Source: Bacteroidales bacterium
GTDB taxonomy: Bacteria; Bacteroidota; Bacteroidia; Bacteroidales; UBA932
Assembly: GCA_017553545.1 (NCBI GenBank)
Contig: JAFZKT010000086.1
Location: 1-64,000 of the forward strand
Length of the DNA stretch: 64,000 nt
Direction of reading: 5' to 3'
A program made the position numbers and the translations under genes. Positions 52,411-60,074 of the stretch are shown here, one piece after another; the stretch's first letter is position 1, and the number at the start of each line of letters is the position of its first letter. The notes beneath the pieces are model-generated. The model had not been told where the DNA came from. It ran no database searches and worked only from the letters and a program-made list of their open reading frames with translations.

Positions 52411-52971
52411 ATGAAAAAATTATTTATCGCCCTCACCGCTGTGGCCCTGATCGCCGCCACCGCTTCCTGCAAATGCGAAAAGAAAGCTGAGGCTCCCGCC
52501 GAAGCCAAGAACGCCGAAGCCGTTACGACCCCCCAAGGCGACAACGACGCCCCCGCCAAAGATGAGAATACCGAAACCGTTTCGAACCCCGCCAAGGCCC
52601 AGGGCGAAGAATTCCTGGCCCAAATGGCCAAAGATCCGGACGTGAAGGCCACCGGCAGCGGCCTGATGTATAAGGTTATCAGGGAGGGAACGGGCAAGAA
52701 ACCCAAAGCCACGGACAAAGTTTACTGCCACTACGAAGGCTCTTTCCCGGACGGCACTGTTTTCGACAGCTCCTACATGCGGGGCGAGCCCATCGAGTTC
52801 GGCCTCAATCAGGTAATCAAGGGCTGGACGGAAGGCTTGCAGCTGATGAGCGAAGGTGCCAAATACGAACTCTATCTCCCGTATCACCTCGCCTATGGCG
52901 AATCCGGCACATATGGTATCCCGCCTTACAGTGCCCTCAAATTCGTGGTGGAACTCATTGAGGTAAGATAG
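52411..52971 (+). CDS. Lipoprotein L6: family signal and linker with an FKBP-type PPIase domain
   Basis: 186 residues. The N-terminal 55 residues (MKKLFIALTAVALIAATASC, then CKCEKKAEAPAEAKNAEAV) are typical of the array, but the helical domain is replaced by an FKBP domain (about 75-186): SGLMYKVIREGTG, VYCHYEGSFPDGTVFDSSY, VIKGWTEGLQLM, YLPYHLAYGE, LKFVVELIEV. The aromatic active-site residues typical of active FKBPs are present (Tyr, Phe-Asp, Trp in IKGW). It is a periplasmic prolyl isomerase or chaperone anchored by the same lipid signal as its neighbours. Confidence 0.9.
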   Translation: MKKLFIALTAVALIAATASCKCEKKAEAPAEAKNAEAVTTPQGDNDAPAKDENTETVSNPAKAQGEEFLAQMAKDPDVKATGSGLMYKVIREGTGKKPKATDKVYCHYEGSFPDGTVFDSSYMRGEPIEFGLNQVIKGWTEGLQLMSEGAKYELYLPYHLAYGESGTYGIPPYSALKFVVELIEVR

Positions 52972-53022
52972 TCCCCTATATAGACTACTATTAACTATCT
53001 ATAAACTAAAACCTTTTTAATT

Positions 53023-53511
53023 ATGAAAAAAGTATTGATCGCCCTCACCGCTGTGGCCCTGATTGCCGCCACCGCTTCCTGCAAGTGCGGAAAGAAAGCT
53101 GAGGCTCCCGCCGAAGGCAAGAACGCAGAAGCTGTCACGGCCACCAATGGCGACGACAACGCTCCCGCCGAAGAGGAGAACGCAGAAGAGATTTCGAAAC
53201 CTATCAAGAAGTTGATTAAACTTACGGATAAGGGCCTTGCTCTTCAGGAAAAAGTTGAAAAGCTTGACATTGAAAAGGATGCCGACAAGCTCGAAGAACT
53301 CTCGGCCAAAGCCGAAGAACTCGTGGAGGAATTAAAGGCCCTTCAGGAAAAGTATGAGGACTATGAGCTGACCGACGCCGACCGCGAAGCCCTCGTGAAC
53401 TACGCGATTGAGGTCATGAAGAGGCAAGGTGAAGAAGTCTCCGATGACGCAAAGAAAGCTCTCCAGGAAGAGTTTGCCAAGTATAAGACATTCTCAGATA
53501 TTGATCTTTAA
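53023..53511 (+). CDS. Small paralogous lipoprotein L7 (array member)
   Basis: 162 residues; nearly the same signal and Ala/Glu/Pro linker as L4 and L6 (CKCGKKAEAPAEGKNAEAV), and a helical domain very close to L1 (LTDKGLALQEKVEKLDIEKDADK). The motif is EDYELTDADREALVNYAIEVM, and the end reads YKTFSDIDL. It is a mosaic: the N-terminus matches L4/L6 and the C-terminus matches L1. Confidence 0.85.
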   Translation: MKKVLIALTAVALIAATASCKCGKKAEAPAEGKNAEAVTATNGDDNAPAEEENAEEISKPIKKLIKLTDKGLALQEKVEKLDIEKDADKLEELSAKAEELVEELKALQEKYEDYELTDADREALVNYAIEVMKRQGEEVSDDAKKALQEEFAKYKTFSDIDL

Positions 53512-53531
53512 TCTCATTTAATTCTGAATTT

Positions 53532-53560
53532 AAAAGGCAGTCCCACCGGGCTGCCTTTTT
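53532..53560 (+). terminator. Terminator after L7, merging into the L8 promoter
   Basis: AAAGGCAG...CTGCCTTTTT hairpin; the sequence from here through the L8 start is nearly identical to 49606-49684. Confidence 0.85.
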
Positions 53561-53580
53561 GATTATTGGGTTATTCTGCG

Positions 53581-53588
53581 TACCTTTA
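53581..53588 (+). promoter_or_regulatory. -7 box of L8
   Basis: TACCTTTA with TTTG at 53558-53561 and 19 bp between them, as for L3 and L5. Confidence 0.65.
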
Positions 53589-53610
53589 CGTCCAAATCCA
53601 ACTAATAGCC

Positions 53611-54501
53611 ATGAAAAAACTCTTCTTCGCCCTTGTGGCCGTAATTGTCTTTGCATCCTGCACCACCTCCCCCGTCAAAAAGCTCATGAAGCTGCATGAT
53701 GAAATCTCCGCCATCCTGGACAAAGACGGAGACCAAGACGAAGCTGCGCTGGACAAAAAAGTCCGGGAAATCGATAAACTCATCAAAGAAAACAGGAGGT
53801 ACAAACTCACCGACGATGACCACAAAACGCTCAACGACCTGATGGAGAGTCTCGCCGAAAGGACGGAGGGTGAACTGAGCGAAGATCTTATGGATGACAT
53901 CGACGACTGCAAGACCCTCGGGCAAGTCGCCAATGCCCTTGACATTGATGAGTTTAATGACTATGAGACCCTTCACAAATTTGTCAACGGTCTTTTCCGC
54001 ACACCGATCGATACATTCATTGAGGTGTTTAAAGAATACAATGCCACCTATACAAAGGCCCAGAAGCTTCAAGAAAAGGGCAAATATGAGAAGGCCGACA
54101 ATCTCGTGGAAAAGTATCATCAATTAGAAGAGAAAATAGTTACTATTTATGACGAAATAAAGGACTACCAGCTGACAAGCCATGACCGCAAGGTGCTTAA
54201 AGACTACTTTAAGTCAGTTGCCAAAGAAGAAAACGGATGGGATATTTCCGACCAAAAGCTCGTGGAAGCGTTGAAAAGATGCAAATCCTTCAAAGATACC
54301 GAGCGAATTGACCTATATGATCTGCGCGAAGATGGAGACTATTACGAAGACCACGACGATTATTACGAGGAGGCCGTTGAGGCTCCCGCCGAAACCGCAG
54401 AAGCTGCTACCGAGGCCGAGGCCCTCATGGCTGATGAATTGGCCAACGCCGCCATCGACGCCGCAAAAGATGCTGCCATCGCTGCCATCAATGCTTATTG
54501 A
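53611..54501 (+). CDS. Paralogous lipoprotein L8 with two family domains
   Basis: 296 residues from ATG 53611. The first 130 residues are nearly those of L3 (signal MKKLFFALVAVIVFASC and RRYKLTDDDHKTLNDLMESLAERT). A second family domain follows with DYQLTSHDRKVL. In place of the TonB C-terminal domain of L3 it ends in an acidic stretch and an Ala-rich helix (APAETAEAATEAEALMADELANAAIDAAKDAA, here abbreviated to its composition: Ala/Glu/Asp). The Ala-rich end resembles L9. Confidence 0.85.
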   Translation: MKKLFFALVAVIVFASCTTSPVKKLMKLHDEISAILDKDGDQDEAALDKKVREIDKLIKENRRYKLTDDDHKTLNDLMESLAERTEGELSEDLMDDIDDCKTLGQVANALDIDEFNDYETLHKFVNGLFRTPIDTFIEVFKEYNATYTKAQKLQEKGKYEKADNLVEKYHQLEEKIVTIYDEIKDYQLTSHDRKVLKDYFKSVAKEENGWDISDQKLVEALKRCKSFKDTERIDLYDLREDGDYYEDHDDYYEEAVEAPAETAEAATEAEALMADELANAAIDAAKDAAIAAINAY

Positions 54502-54510
54502 AAAGGTTTA

Positions 54511-54540
54511 GCGGCAGTCCCACCGGGCTGCCGCTTTTAT
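54511..54540 (+). terminator. Terminator between L8 and the convergent ispF gene
   Basis: GCGGCAG/CTGCCGC stem followed by TTTTATTAT, 9 nt after the L8 stop. Confidence 0.85.
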
Positions 54541-54542
54541 TA

Positions 54543-55022
54543 TCACTTTGTTCTCAGCAAGGCCGAAGCCCATACTTCGCAGCCTTCGCCGCGCCCCACG
54601 AAACCCAGATGTTCGGTGGTGGTGGCTTTTACGGAGACACATTCCACAGGAACCCCCAGGATGGGCGCCAGGGCGGCACGCATGGCCGCAATGTGGGGTG
54701 CCAGTTTCGGGGCCTGAAGGGCGATGGTGATGTCCACGTTGCCCACGGAATAGCCCTTCTCCCGCACCAGTGACATCACATGTCCCAGCAGCAGTTTGGA
54801 ATCCACCCCCTTCCACTGCGGGTCCGAGTCCGGGAACAGATGGCCGATGTCCCCAAGCGCCAGCGCCCCCAGCAGGGCATCGCACAGGGCATGAATGGCT
54901 ACATCGCCGTCCGAATGGGCCACAAAACCCACCTCCGCGGGAATTTGCACTCCGCCCAGCCACATAGGGAGCCCCGGAGCCAGGGCGTGAACGTCATATC
55001 CGTTTCCTATTCTTATATCCAT
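54543..55022 (-). CDS. ispF: 2-C-methyl-D-erythritol 2,4-cyclodiphosphate synthase
   Basis: 159 residues from ATG 55022 (MDIRIGNGYDVHAL). Family motifs are IGNGYDVH with metal ligands Asp and His, GFVAHSDGDVAIHALCDALLGA, LGDIGHLFPDSD, and TTTEHLGFVGRGEG near the C-terminus. It cyclises CDP-ME 2-phosphate in the non-mevalonate isoprenoid pathway. It lies inside the lipoprotein array on the opposite strand, which suggests the array expanded around a housekeeping gene. Confidence 0.97.
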   Translation of the reverse strand: MDIRIGNGYDVHALAPGLPMWLGGVQIPAEVGFVAHSDGDVAIHALCDALLGALALGDIGHLFPDSDPQWKGVDSKLLLGHVMSLVREKGYSVGNVDITIALQAPKLAPHIAAMRAALAPILGVPVECVSVKATTTEHLGFVGRGEGCEVWASALLRTK

Positions 55023-55029
55023 AGTGCTG

Positions 55030-55037
55030 CAAAGATA
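55030..55037 (-). promoter_or_regulatory. -7 box for ispF, leaderless type
   Basis: TATCTTTG on the minus strand, 7 nt before the ATG at 55022. Confidence 0.7.
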
Positions 55038-55070
55038 CAAAAAAAAGCCAACCCCGAAGGGCTGGCTTTT
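55038..55070 (-). terminator. Terminator after L9
   Basis: AAAGCCA/TGGCTTT stem (55044-55069) with a long T-run on the minus strand (complement of 55038-55046). It abuts the ispF promoter box. Confidence 0.8.
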
Positions 55071-55088
55071 GCCTTTGTGTTACAACAA

Positions 55089-55334
55089 TTAGTTGTTGTT
55101 GATTGCGTCGATAGCCTTGTTCGCGGCGGCATCGATAGCAGTGTTGGCCACAGCCTCACCGGCAGCTTCAGCGTGCTCTTTCACGGTTTCCTTGGATTCA
55201 CCAGCCTTGGGGGCCTCGGCCTCGGTAGCAGCTTTTTCGCCTTCGGCGGGAGCCTCAGCTTTCTTTTCGCACTTGCAGGAAGCAGCGGCGGCGATCATAG
55301 CCACGACTGCGATGGACATAAACACTTTCTTCAT
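55089..55334 (-). CDS. Small paralogous lipoprotein L9, Ala/Glu-rich
   Basis: 81 residues from ATG 55334; signal MKKVFMSIAVVAMIAAAASC and then CKCEKKAEAPAEGEKAATEA as in L4-L7. The helical domain with the YxLTD motif is absent; the rest is an Ala/Glu-rich helix (EHAEAAGEAVANTAIDAAANKAI) like the tail of L8. It reads as a minimal array member on the opposite strand and may be a tether or spacer lipoprotein. Confidence 0.8.
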   Translation of the reverse strand: MKKVFMSIAVVAMIAAAASCKCEKKAEAPAEGEKAATEAEAPKAGESKETVKEHAEAAGEAVANTAIDAAANKAIDAINNN

Positions 55335-55442
55335 AGTACTATTAAATTTAAAGAGTTGGTATTCAATCAACGGCTGCAAATGTACGGGTAAAAAATGAAA
55401 ACACCAAGACTTTTTTAATTTTTTTATTAAAATTTGTAAGTT

Positions 55443-57233
55443 TTAGGGCCGGGGCCTGCCGCCTCCACCGCCCGGAAAACCGCCTCCAGGGCCGCCGGAG
55501 CCCCCTCCGGAGTAGTCACCCAACGTAACGGAAGTACCGCCGGAGATATTCCCGACAGCCCAGGCGCCGCCGCAGAAAGTCTCTCCACCCACGCTTACAC
55601 TTTTATATCCGGAACTGAGTCCGGGCGCCGAAACGGCGAAGGAGGAAACGCCGGAAGAGGGAGACTTGAAAGCGCAGAGATATCCGCCGGAGCCGTACAG
55701 GGCGTTCCAGGCATTGCCGGTTCCGCTGAAACTGTACACGGACTGTTCGGCGGAAAAACCGCTCTCAATACCGCCGTAGGACACCACGGTTGCGCCGCTT
55801 TTGATATAGACCTTATAATGTTCTTCGGAATTTGCGTCCAGACCCAGTTCAGGCGAGCCCTTGGTGCAGATGGCCAGCACGTAGCCGCCTGAAAGCACCA
55901 TATCGTGGTTGGAATCCATGGCGTCGTTGGCCGATGAATACGCGTACACATAACCGCCGGTCACATCCAGCTGGCCCTGGCAGTTGATGGCGTCGTCGGC
56001 CTTGGAAGTGACGGACAACTCCCCGCCGGAGATATAGAGGCAGCCCTTGGATTCCAGGCCCTCGCCGCCGTCGGAGGTGATGGTAATCTTACCGCCGCCG
56101 ATGAGGAGGTTTCCGGCATTTGCCAGCACTTTGGCGTGGTCGTCCGTGCCGTCCTTGATGGCCCAGCCCACTTTGATGCCCTTGGCGGAAACGTCGTTCT
56201 GCTCCCGGCCTGCAACAGTGATGTCAATGATGCCGCCGCTGATGTAGCTGTCGGCCACCTTGTGGTCCGTGGGATCGAAATCATAACTCCCCGCGTGAAT
56301 GCCCTTGCCGCCGTTACCCGTATTGTTGATGGTGAGCGTGCCGCCTGTCATGGCGAAGTAATTGTCCGCCTTAACGCCGGCAGAGCCTTTGTATTCCGCG
56401 TCCTCGCTGTCATAGGCAGTGCCGCCGGAGACGTAGACGTAGGTATTGCCGCCCTCGATGAGCACATAATCGTCGGAGATAATGCCTTTCTTCATGGCCG
56501 CCGTAGTGGTAACTTCGAGCTTGCCGCCGCTTATACGCACATAATCCTTTCCCTTGATTCCGTGACCGGCATTAGGATCGCAGTTCACTTCGATGCGGGG
56601 GGAATCCATAATATGGATGTAATCGTCGGAAGTGATGCCGTTCTTGCCAACCGGATTGTGGGCACATACAGTAAGGGACCCTTCCCCGCAAAAGATCAAC
56701 TGGCCCTCGGAAAAAAGGACAGCCTTCTGGTCTTCGGTGCCGCTGACCGTATACGGGGAGGATCCTTCATCATTTAGATTATTATAGTCATTAACATACA
56801 CGAAACAGCGTTTCCCGCTTTGGATATTGATGGCGGCGCCGGAGAGATTGGTCAGGCTGACGCCGTTCAGGACTATAGCCTGTTTCTTCCCGGAGGAAGC
56901 AATTTTGAAAGAGCCGTCACCAGTGCTGCCGACAAGGGTGTAGCGCACCTTCTCCGTTGTGGTGTTATTCACCGTGACGTGGTTGCCGGAGACGGAAACA
57001 ATCCCGTTTACATCTCCCTCCACGGAAGCATCGGCCTCGTTGGAGAAGGTGATGGTAATGTTACGGTCAAAGGTGGTGGAGTTATAATTATCCTCATTGT
57101 CCGCGTCGGGCGTATCGGGAATCACCCCGTCCGTGGTGGCGAGGTTGCCGTCCGTATCTGTGGTGTCGGGTTCGGTTTTACCGCAGGACATCGCCAGCAG
57201 TAAAACCATCAGGAATGGTATATACTTTTTCAT
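55443..57233 (-). CDS. Lipoprotein with carbohydrate-binding (Cthe_2159-like) repeats
   Basis: 596 residues from ATG 57233; signal with lipobox AMSC followed by GKTEPDTTDTDGN, an acidic surface-type stretch. The body (about 50-480) is a right-handed beta-helix of the Cthe_2159/PF14262 type with recurring DDY(I/V)x(I/M) and ISGGxLxVT motifs, e.g. KGIISDDYVLIEGG and GKGIHAGSYDF. The C-terminus is a beta domain that ends in a Gly/Pro-rich tail (GGGSGGPGGGFPGGGGG). Relatives bind acidic polysaccharides such as pectate. A TATATTTG box lies 5 nt upstream. Confidence 0.85.
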   Translation of the reverse strand: MKKYIPFLMVLLLAMSCGKTEPDTTDTDGNLATTDGVIPDTPDADNEDNYNSTTFDRNITITFSNEADASVEGDVNGIVSVSGNHVTVNNTTTEKVRYTLVGSTGDGSFKIASSGKKQAIVLNGVSLTNLSGAAINIQSGKRCFVYVNDYNNLNDEGSSPYTVSGTEDQKAVLFSEGQLIFCGEGSLTVCAHNPVGKNGITSDDYIHIMDSPRIEVNCDPNAGHGIKGKDYVRISGGKLEVTTTAAMKKGIISDDYVLIEGGNTYVYVSGGTAYDSEDAEYKGSAGVKADNYFAMTGGTLTINNTGNGGKGIHAGSYDFDPTDHKVADSYISGGIIDITVAGREQNDVSAKGIKVGWAIKDGTDDHAKVLANAGNLLIGGGKITITSDGGEGLESKGCLYISGGELSVTSKADDAINCQGQLDVTGGYVYAYSSANDAMDSNHDMVLSGGYVLAICTKGSPELGLDANSEEHYKVYIKSGATVVSYGGIESGFSAEQSVYSFSGTGNAWNALYGSGGYLCAFKSPSSGVSSFAVSAPGLSSGYKSVSVGGETFCGGAWAVGNISGGTSVTLGDYSGGGSGGPGGGFPGGGGGRPRP

Positions 57234-57238
57234 TGCCA

Positions 57239-57246
57239 CAAATATA
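57239..57246 (-). promoter_or_regulatory. -7 box for the Cthe_2159-like lipoprotein, leaderless type
   Basis: TATATTTG on the minus strand, 5 nt before the ATG at 57233. Confidence 0.65.
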
Positions 57247-57292
57247 CACAATTATCCTGCCAAACCGATTTGCAAGGCCGCGCTTTTTTTGG

Positions 57293-57300
57293 TACATTTG
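57293..57300 (+). promoter_or_regulatory. -7 box for the small membrane protein/mutL operon
   Basis: TACATTTG, 21 nt before the ATG at 57322. Confidence 0.65.
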
Positions 57301-57321
57301 TAAGCTATAAAGAATCACGCG

Positions 57322-57633
57322 ATGGCCAGTTTGTTCAACTTCGGTTTTTTCGGGAATCAGCCGCACAGGGTGTTCAATTACAAGCCCCGCTACTATGACC
57401 CGGAAGAGGAAAAACGCCGCCAGATGTTCGGCGAAGTAGACGGCACCAACGATGCAGCCCGGGAAAAAGGTGAATACGTCCCCGGCAGCAGCCTTCGCGG
57501 CGCATTCCGGGACGGAAACTACCAGGCAACCCGCTCCTCGATGGGAAAAGCCCACGGGATCATCACCCTGGTCACCCTGGCCCTTATCATTGCCGTGCTC
57601 ATTTATATCGCGAAGTTTTTTGAACTGCTGTAA
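57322..57633 (+). CDS. Small membrane protein, widespread before mutL in Bacteroidetes
   Basis: 103 residues; a polar basic N-terminal part (FNYKPRYYDPEEEKRRQMFGEV) and one C-terminal transmembrane helix (about 79-98). Database entries for this family are often labelled as a riboflavin synthase subunit, which the sequence does not support. It overlaps mutL by one base (TAATG), so expression is tied. Function unknown. Confidence 0.8.
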   Translation: MASLFNFGFFGNQPHRVFNYKPRYYDPEEEKRRQMFGEVDGTNDAAREKGEYVPGSSLRGAFRDGNYQATRSSMGKAHGIITLVTLALIIAVLIYIAKFFELL

Positions 57634-59438
57634 TGGAACTGAGAATCCTACCGAAGAACATTGCCGATATGATTGCGGCGGGGGAGGTCGTCCAGCGGCC
57701 GGCCTCCGTGGTGAAGGAACTCATGGAGAACGCGGTGGACGCCGGCGCCACGGACATCAAAGTGGTGGTAGCCGATGCAGGCCGCACCCTCATCCAGGTG
57801 ATCGACAATGGCTGCGGGATGACGCCGGACGACGCAGTGCTCTGTTTTGAGCGGCACGCAACCAGTAAGTTGGCATCGGCCGAAGACCTGCACCGCATCC
57901 TCACCTTCGGCTTCCGCGGCGAAGCCCTCGCTTCCATTGCCGCCGTGGCCGAAGTAACCCTCCGCACCCGCACCGTGGAGGAAGAATCCGGCGTGGAAGT
58001 GACGATGGCCGCGTCGGAGAATAAAGGCACGAAGGAAGTGAGCTGCCCCGTGGGCACCAACATTTCCGTGCGGAATCTCTTCTACAACATCCCCGCACGG
58101 CGCAAGTTCTTAAAGAGCGACAATGTGGAACTCCGGCACATCGTGGAAGAATTCCAGCGCGTGGCCCTCACGCGGCCGGATGTCGCCTTCACCCTCACCC
58201 ATAACGGAAAGGACATCCACGGGGTAAAACCCGCCCAGAGCTACAAGTTCCGCATCCAGGACCTGCTGGGGCCCGCCGTGGTGGGCGACATAGTGGATAT
58301 CCACGCGGAAACGTCCATCGCCGCGGTGAACGGGTACATAGGCAAGCCGGAAAGCGCCCGAAAGGCCCTGGGAAACCAGTTCTTCTTTGTAAACGGCCGC
58401 TATTTCCGCAGCCCGTACCTCCACAAAGCCGTAATGAAGGCCTACGAAAACCTGGTGCCGGAAGGCAGCACGCCGTCCTACTTCATCTACCTGGAAGTGG
58501 ACCCCGGCACCGTGGACGTCAATATCCATCCCACCAAGGCGGAAATCAAGTTCGAGGAAGACCAGCTTCTCTTCCAGACCATCCTGGCTTCCGTGAAGGA
58601 AGCCCTGGGGCGTTCCAGCGTCGCCGGAGCCATCGACTTCGACAATCCGGAAGCGGCGAGCATTCCCGTCATGGGGACCAGGTTCAGCGAATACAGGCCG
58701 GCCGATATGCCCACGGAGGGGGTGGACTGGAACTACAACCCGTTCGAGATGCCCGATCAAGTCGGGCATGACGGGGAAAGAGCCAGGTATGACGGAGGTG
58801 CAGGGTATGACAGGCCCTACGAAGCGCCGAAGCAGAATTACGGCCCGCTGTTCGAAGAGAAACCGCTGCCGGCACAGAGCCAGGCGCTCGTCGTCGGCGG
58901 GAAATATATCATCACCAAGAGCGCCTCGGGACTGATGGCGGTTCACGTGCGCCGCGCCCGCGAACGCATCTTCTTCGACCGCTTCCTGAAGGCCCTGACG
59001 GCGGAAGGTCACGTCACGCAGACCGCCCTCTTCCCCGTGCAGGTGGCGGTGGGTGTGGAAGGACGCCTGCTCATCGAAGACAACGCCGACCTGCTGAAGC
59101 GACTGGGCTTCGACATAGCCCCCTTCGGGACGGACACCGTGGTGGTGAACGGCGTGCCGGAGGGATGTTCGGCCCAGCCCGGAAAGGCCGAAACCCTGGT
59201 GCAGGACCTCCTGCTGGTGCTGGGGGACAACACCGGCGGCCTTCCCGGCGTGATGGAGCAGACCACCGCACAGCGGTTTGCCCTGATGGCATCGGCCGAA
59301 GGGGATAAGTTAGCATCGGCCCAGGAGGCCCAGCATCTGCTGGACGCTCTCCTGCAAAGCGACAACCCCGAATATACATCGGCCGGCAAACGCATCATCG
59401 CCATTGTGCCGGAGGCAGAGTTGGAAAAACGTTTCTAA
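57633..59438 (+). CDS. mutL: DNA mismatch repair protein MutL
   Basis: 601 residues. The GHKL ATPase domain is complete: AAGEVVQRPASVVKELMENAVDAGA, DNGCGM, FGFRGEALASI and KREFLKS-like ARRKFLKS. The C-terminal dimerisation domain is shortened or degenerate: at the place of the endonuclease DQHA(x)2E motif it reads GLMAVHVRRARERIFF, and the usual C-terminal zinc site is missing (TSAGKRII), so endonuclease activity looks unlikely. The linker contains a REP-derived stretch (58749-58815). It couples MutS to downstream repair. Confidence 0.95.
   Translation: MELRILPKNIADMIAAGEVVQRPASVVKELMENAVDAGATDIKVVVADAGRTLIQVIDNGCGMTPDDAVLCFERHATSKLASAEDLHRILTFGFRGEALASIAAVAEVTLRTRTVEEESGVEVTMAASENKGTKEVSCPVGTNISVRNLFYNIPARRKFLKSDNVELRHIVEEFQRVALTRPDVAFTLTHNGKDIHGVKPAQSYKFRIQDLLGPAVVGDIVDIHAETSIAAVNGYIGKPESARKALGNQFFFVNGRYFRSPYLHKAVMKAYENLVPEGSTPSYFIYLEVDPGTVDVNIHPTKAEIKFEEDQLLFQTILASVKEALGRSSVAGAIDFDNPEAASIPVMGTRFSEYRPADMPTEGVDWNYNPFEMPDQVGHDGERARYDGGAGYDRPYEAPKQNYGPLFEEKPLPAQSQALVVGGKYIITKSASGLMAVHVRRARERIFFDRFLKALTAEGHVTQTALFPVQVAVGVEGRLLIEDNADLLKRLGFDIAPFGTDTVVVNGVPEGCSAQPGKAETLVQDLLLVLGDNTGGLPGVMEQTTAQRFALMASAEGDKLASAQEAQHLLDALLQSDNPEYTSAGKRIIAIVPEAELEKRF
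58749..58815. repeat. REP-like element inserted in frame in the MutL linker
   Basis: ATGCCCGA, loop TCAAG, TCGGGCAT, then GACGG (58749-58774), followed by further GGTATGACGGAGG/GGGTATGACAGG units. Hairpin and loop match the intergenic copy at 30486. It adds about 20 residues (MPDQVGHDGE and following) without breaking the frame. Confidence 0.85.
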
Positions 59439-59441
59439 GCT

Positions 59442-60074
59442 ATGGCCCGTTTTCTGGACAACATACCGGTGGTGACCCGGAACCTCCTGATTGTAAACGT
59501 GATTATGTATGTAGCCACGCTTATCAATCAGGAATATATGATGGCCACCTTCGCGATGTTCTACCCCACTTCGCCCTTTTTCCGCTGGTGGCAGCCCGTC
59601 ACGCACATGTTCATGCACGGGGGCATCTGGCACATCTTCTTCAATATGTACACGCTGGTGATGTTCGGGATGGTGGTGGAAAGGGCCCTGGGGACCAGGA
59701 AGTTTCTGTGGTTCTACTTCATCACCGGCCTGGGCGCCGTGGCGCTGCACACCCTCATCCAGTGGGTGGAGCTCACCTATCTGGGCGGGGACCAGATTGC
59801 CGCCATGCGCACCCCCATGGTGGGTGCTTCGGGCGCCATCTACGGCGTGCTGGTGGCCTTTGCCATGATTTATCCGCAGGCGCGGATGACCCTCCTTTTC
59901 CCGCCTGTAACACTCAGCGCCAAATGGATGGTGATTATCTTTATCGGGATTGAACTCGTCACCGGCATCACGGGAACCGCAATGGGTATCGCCCATTTCG
60001 CCCACCTGGGCGGCGCCCTCTTCGGCTGGCTGCTCATCCTGTACTGGCGAAAGACACGTAAAACCTATTATTGA
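59442..60074 (+). CDS. Rhomboid-family intramembrane serine protease
   Basis: 210 residues, six transmembrane helices. The catalytic dyad is visible: GASGAIYG with Ser130 and AHFAHLGG with His188; the HGG(I/G)xHIxxNM signature appears as MHGGIWHIFFNMYTL. It cleaves membrane proteins within the bilayer. Its gene starts 3 bp after mutL and overlaps the EEP gene by one base. Confidence 0.93.
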   Translation: MARFLDNIPVVTRNLLIVNVIMYVATLINQEYMMATFAMFYPTSPFFRWWQPVTHMFMHGGIWHIFFNMYTLVMFGMVVERALGTRKFLWFYFITGLGAVALHTLIQWVELTYLGGDQIAAMRTPMVGASGAIYGVLVAFAMIYPQARMTLLFPPVTLSAKWMVIIFIGIELVTGITGTAMGIAHFAHLGGALFGWLLILYWRKTRKTYY

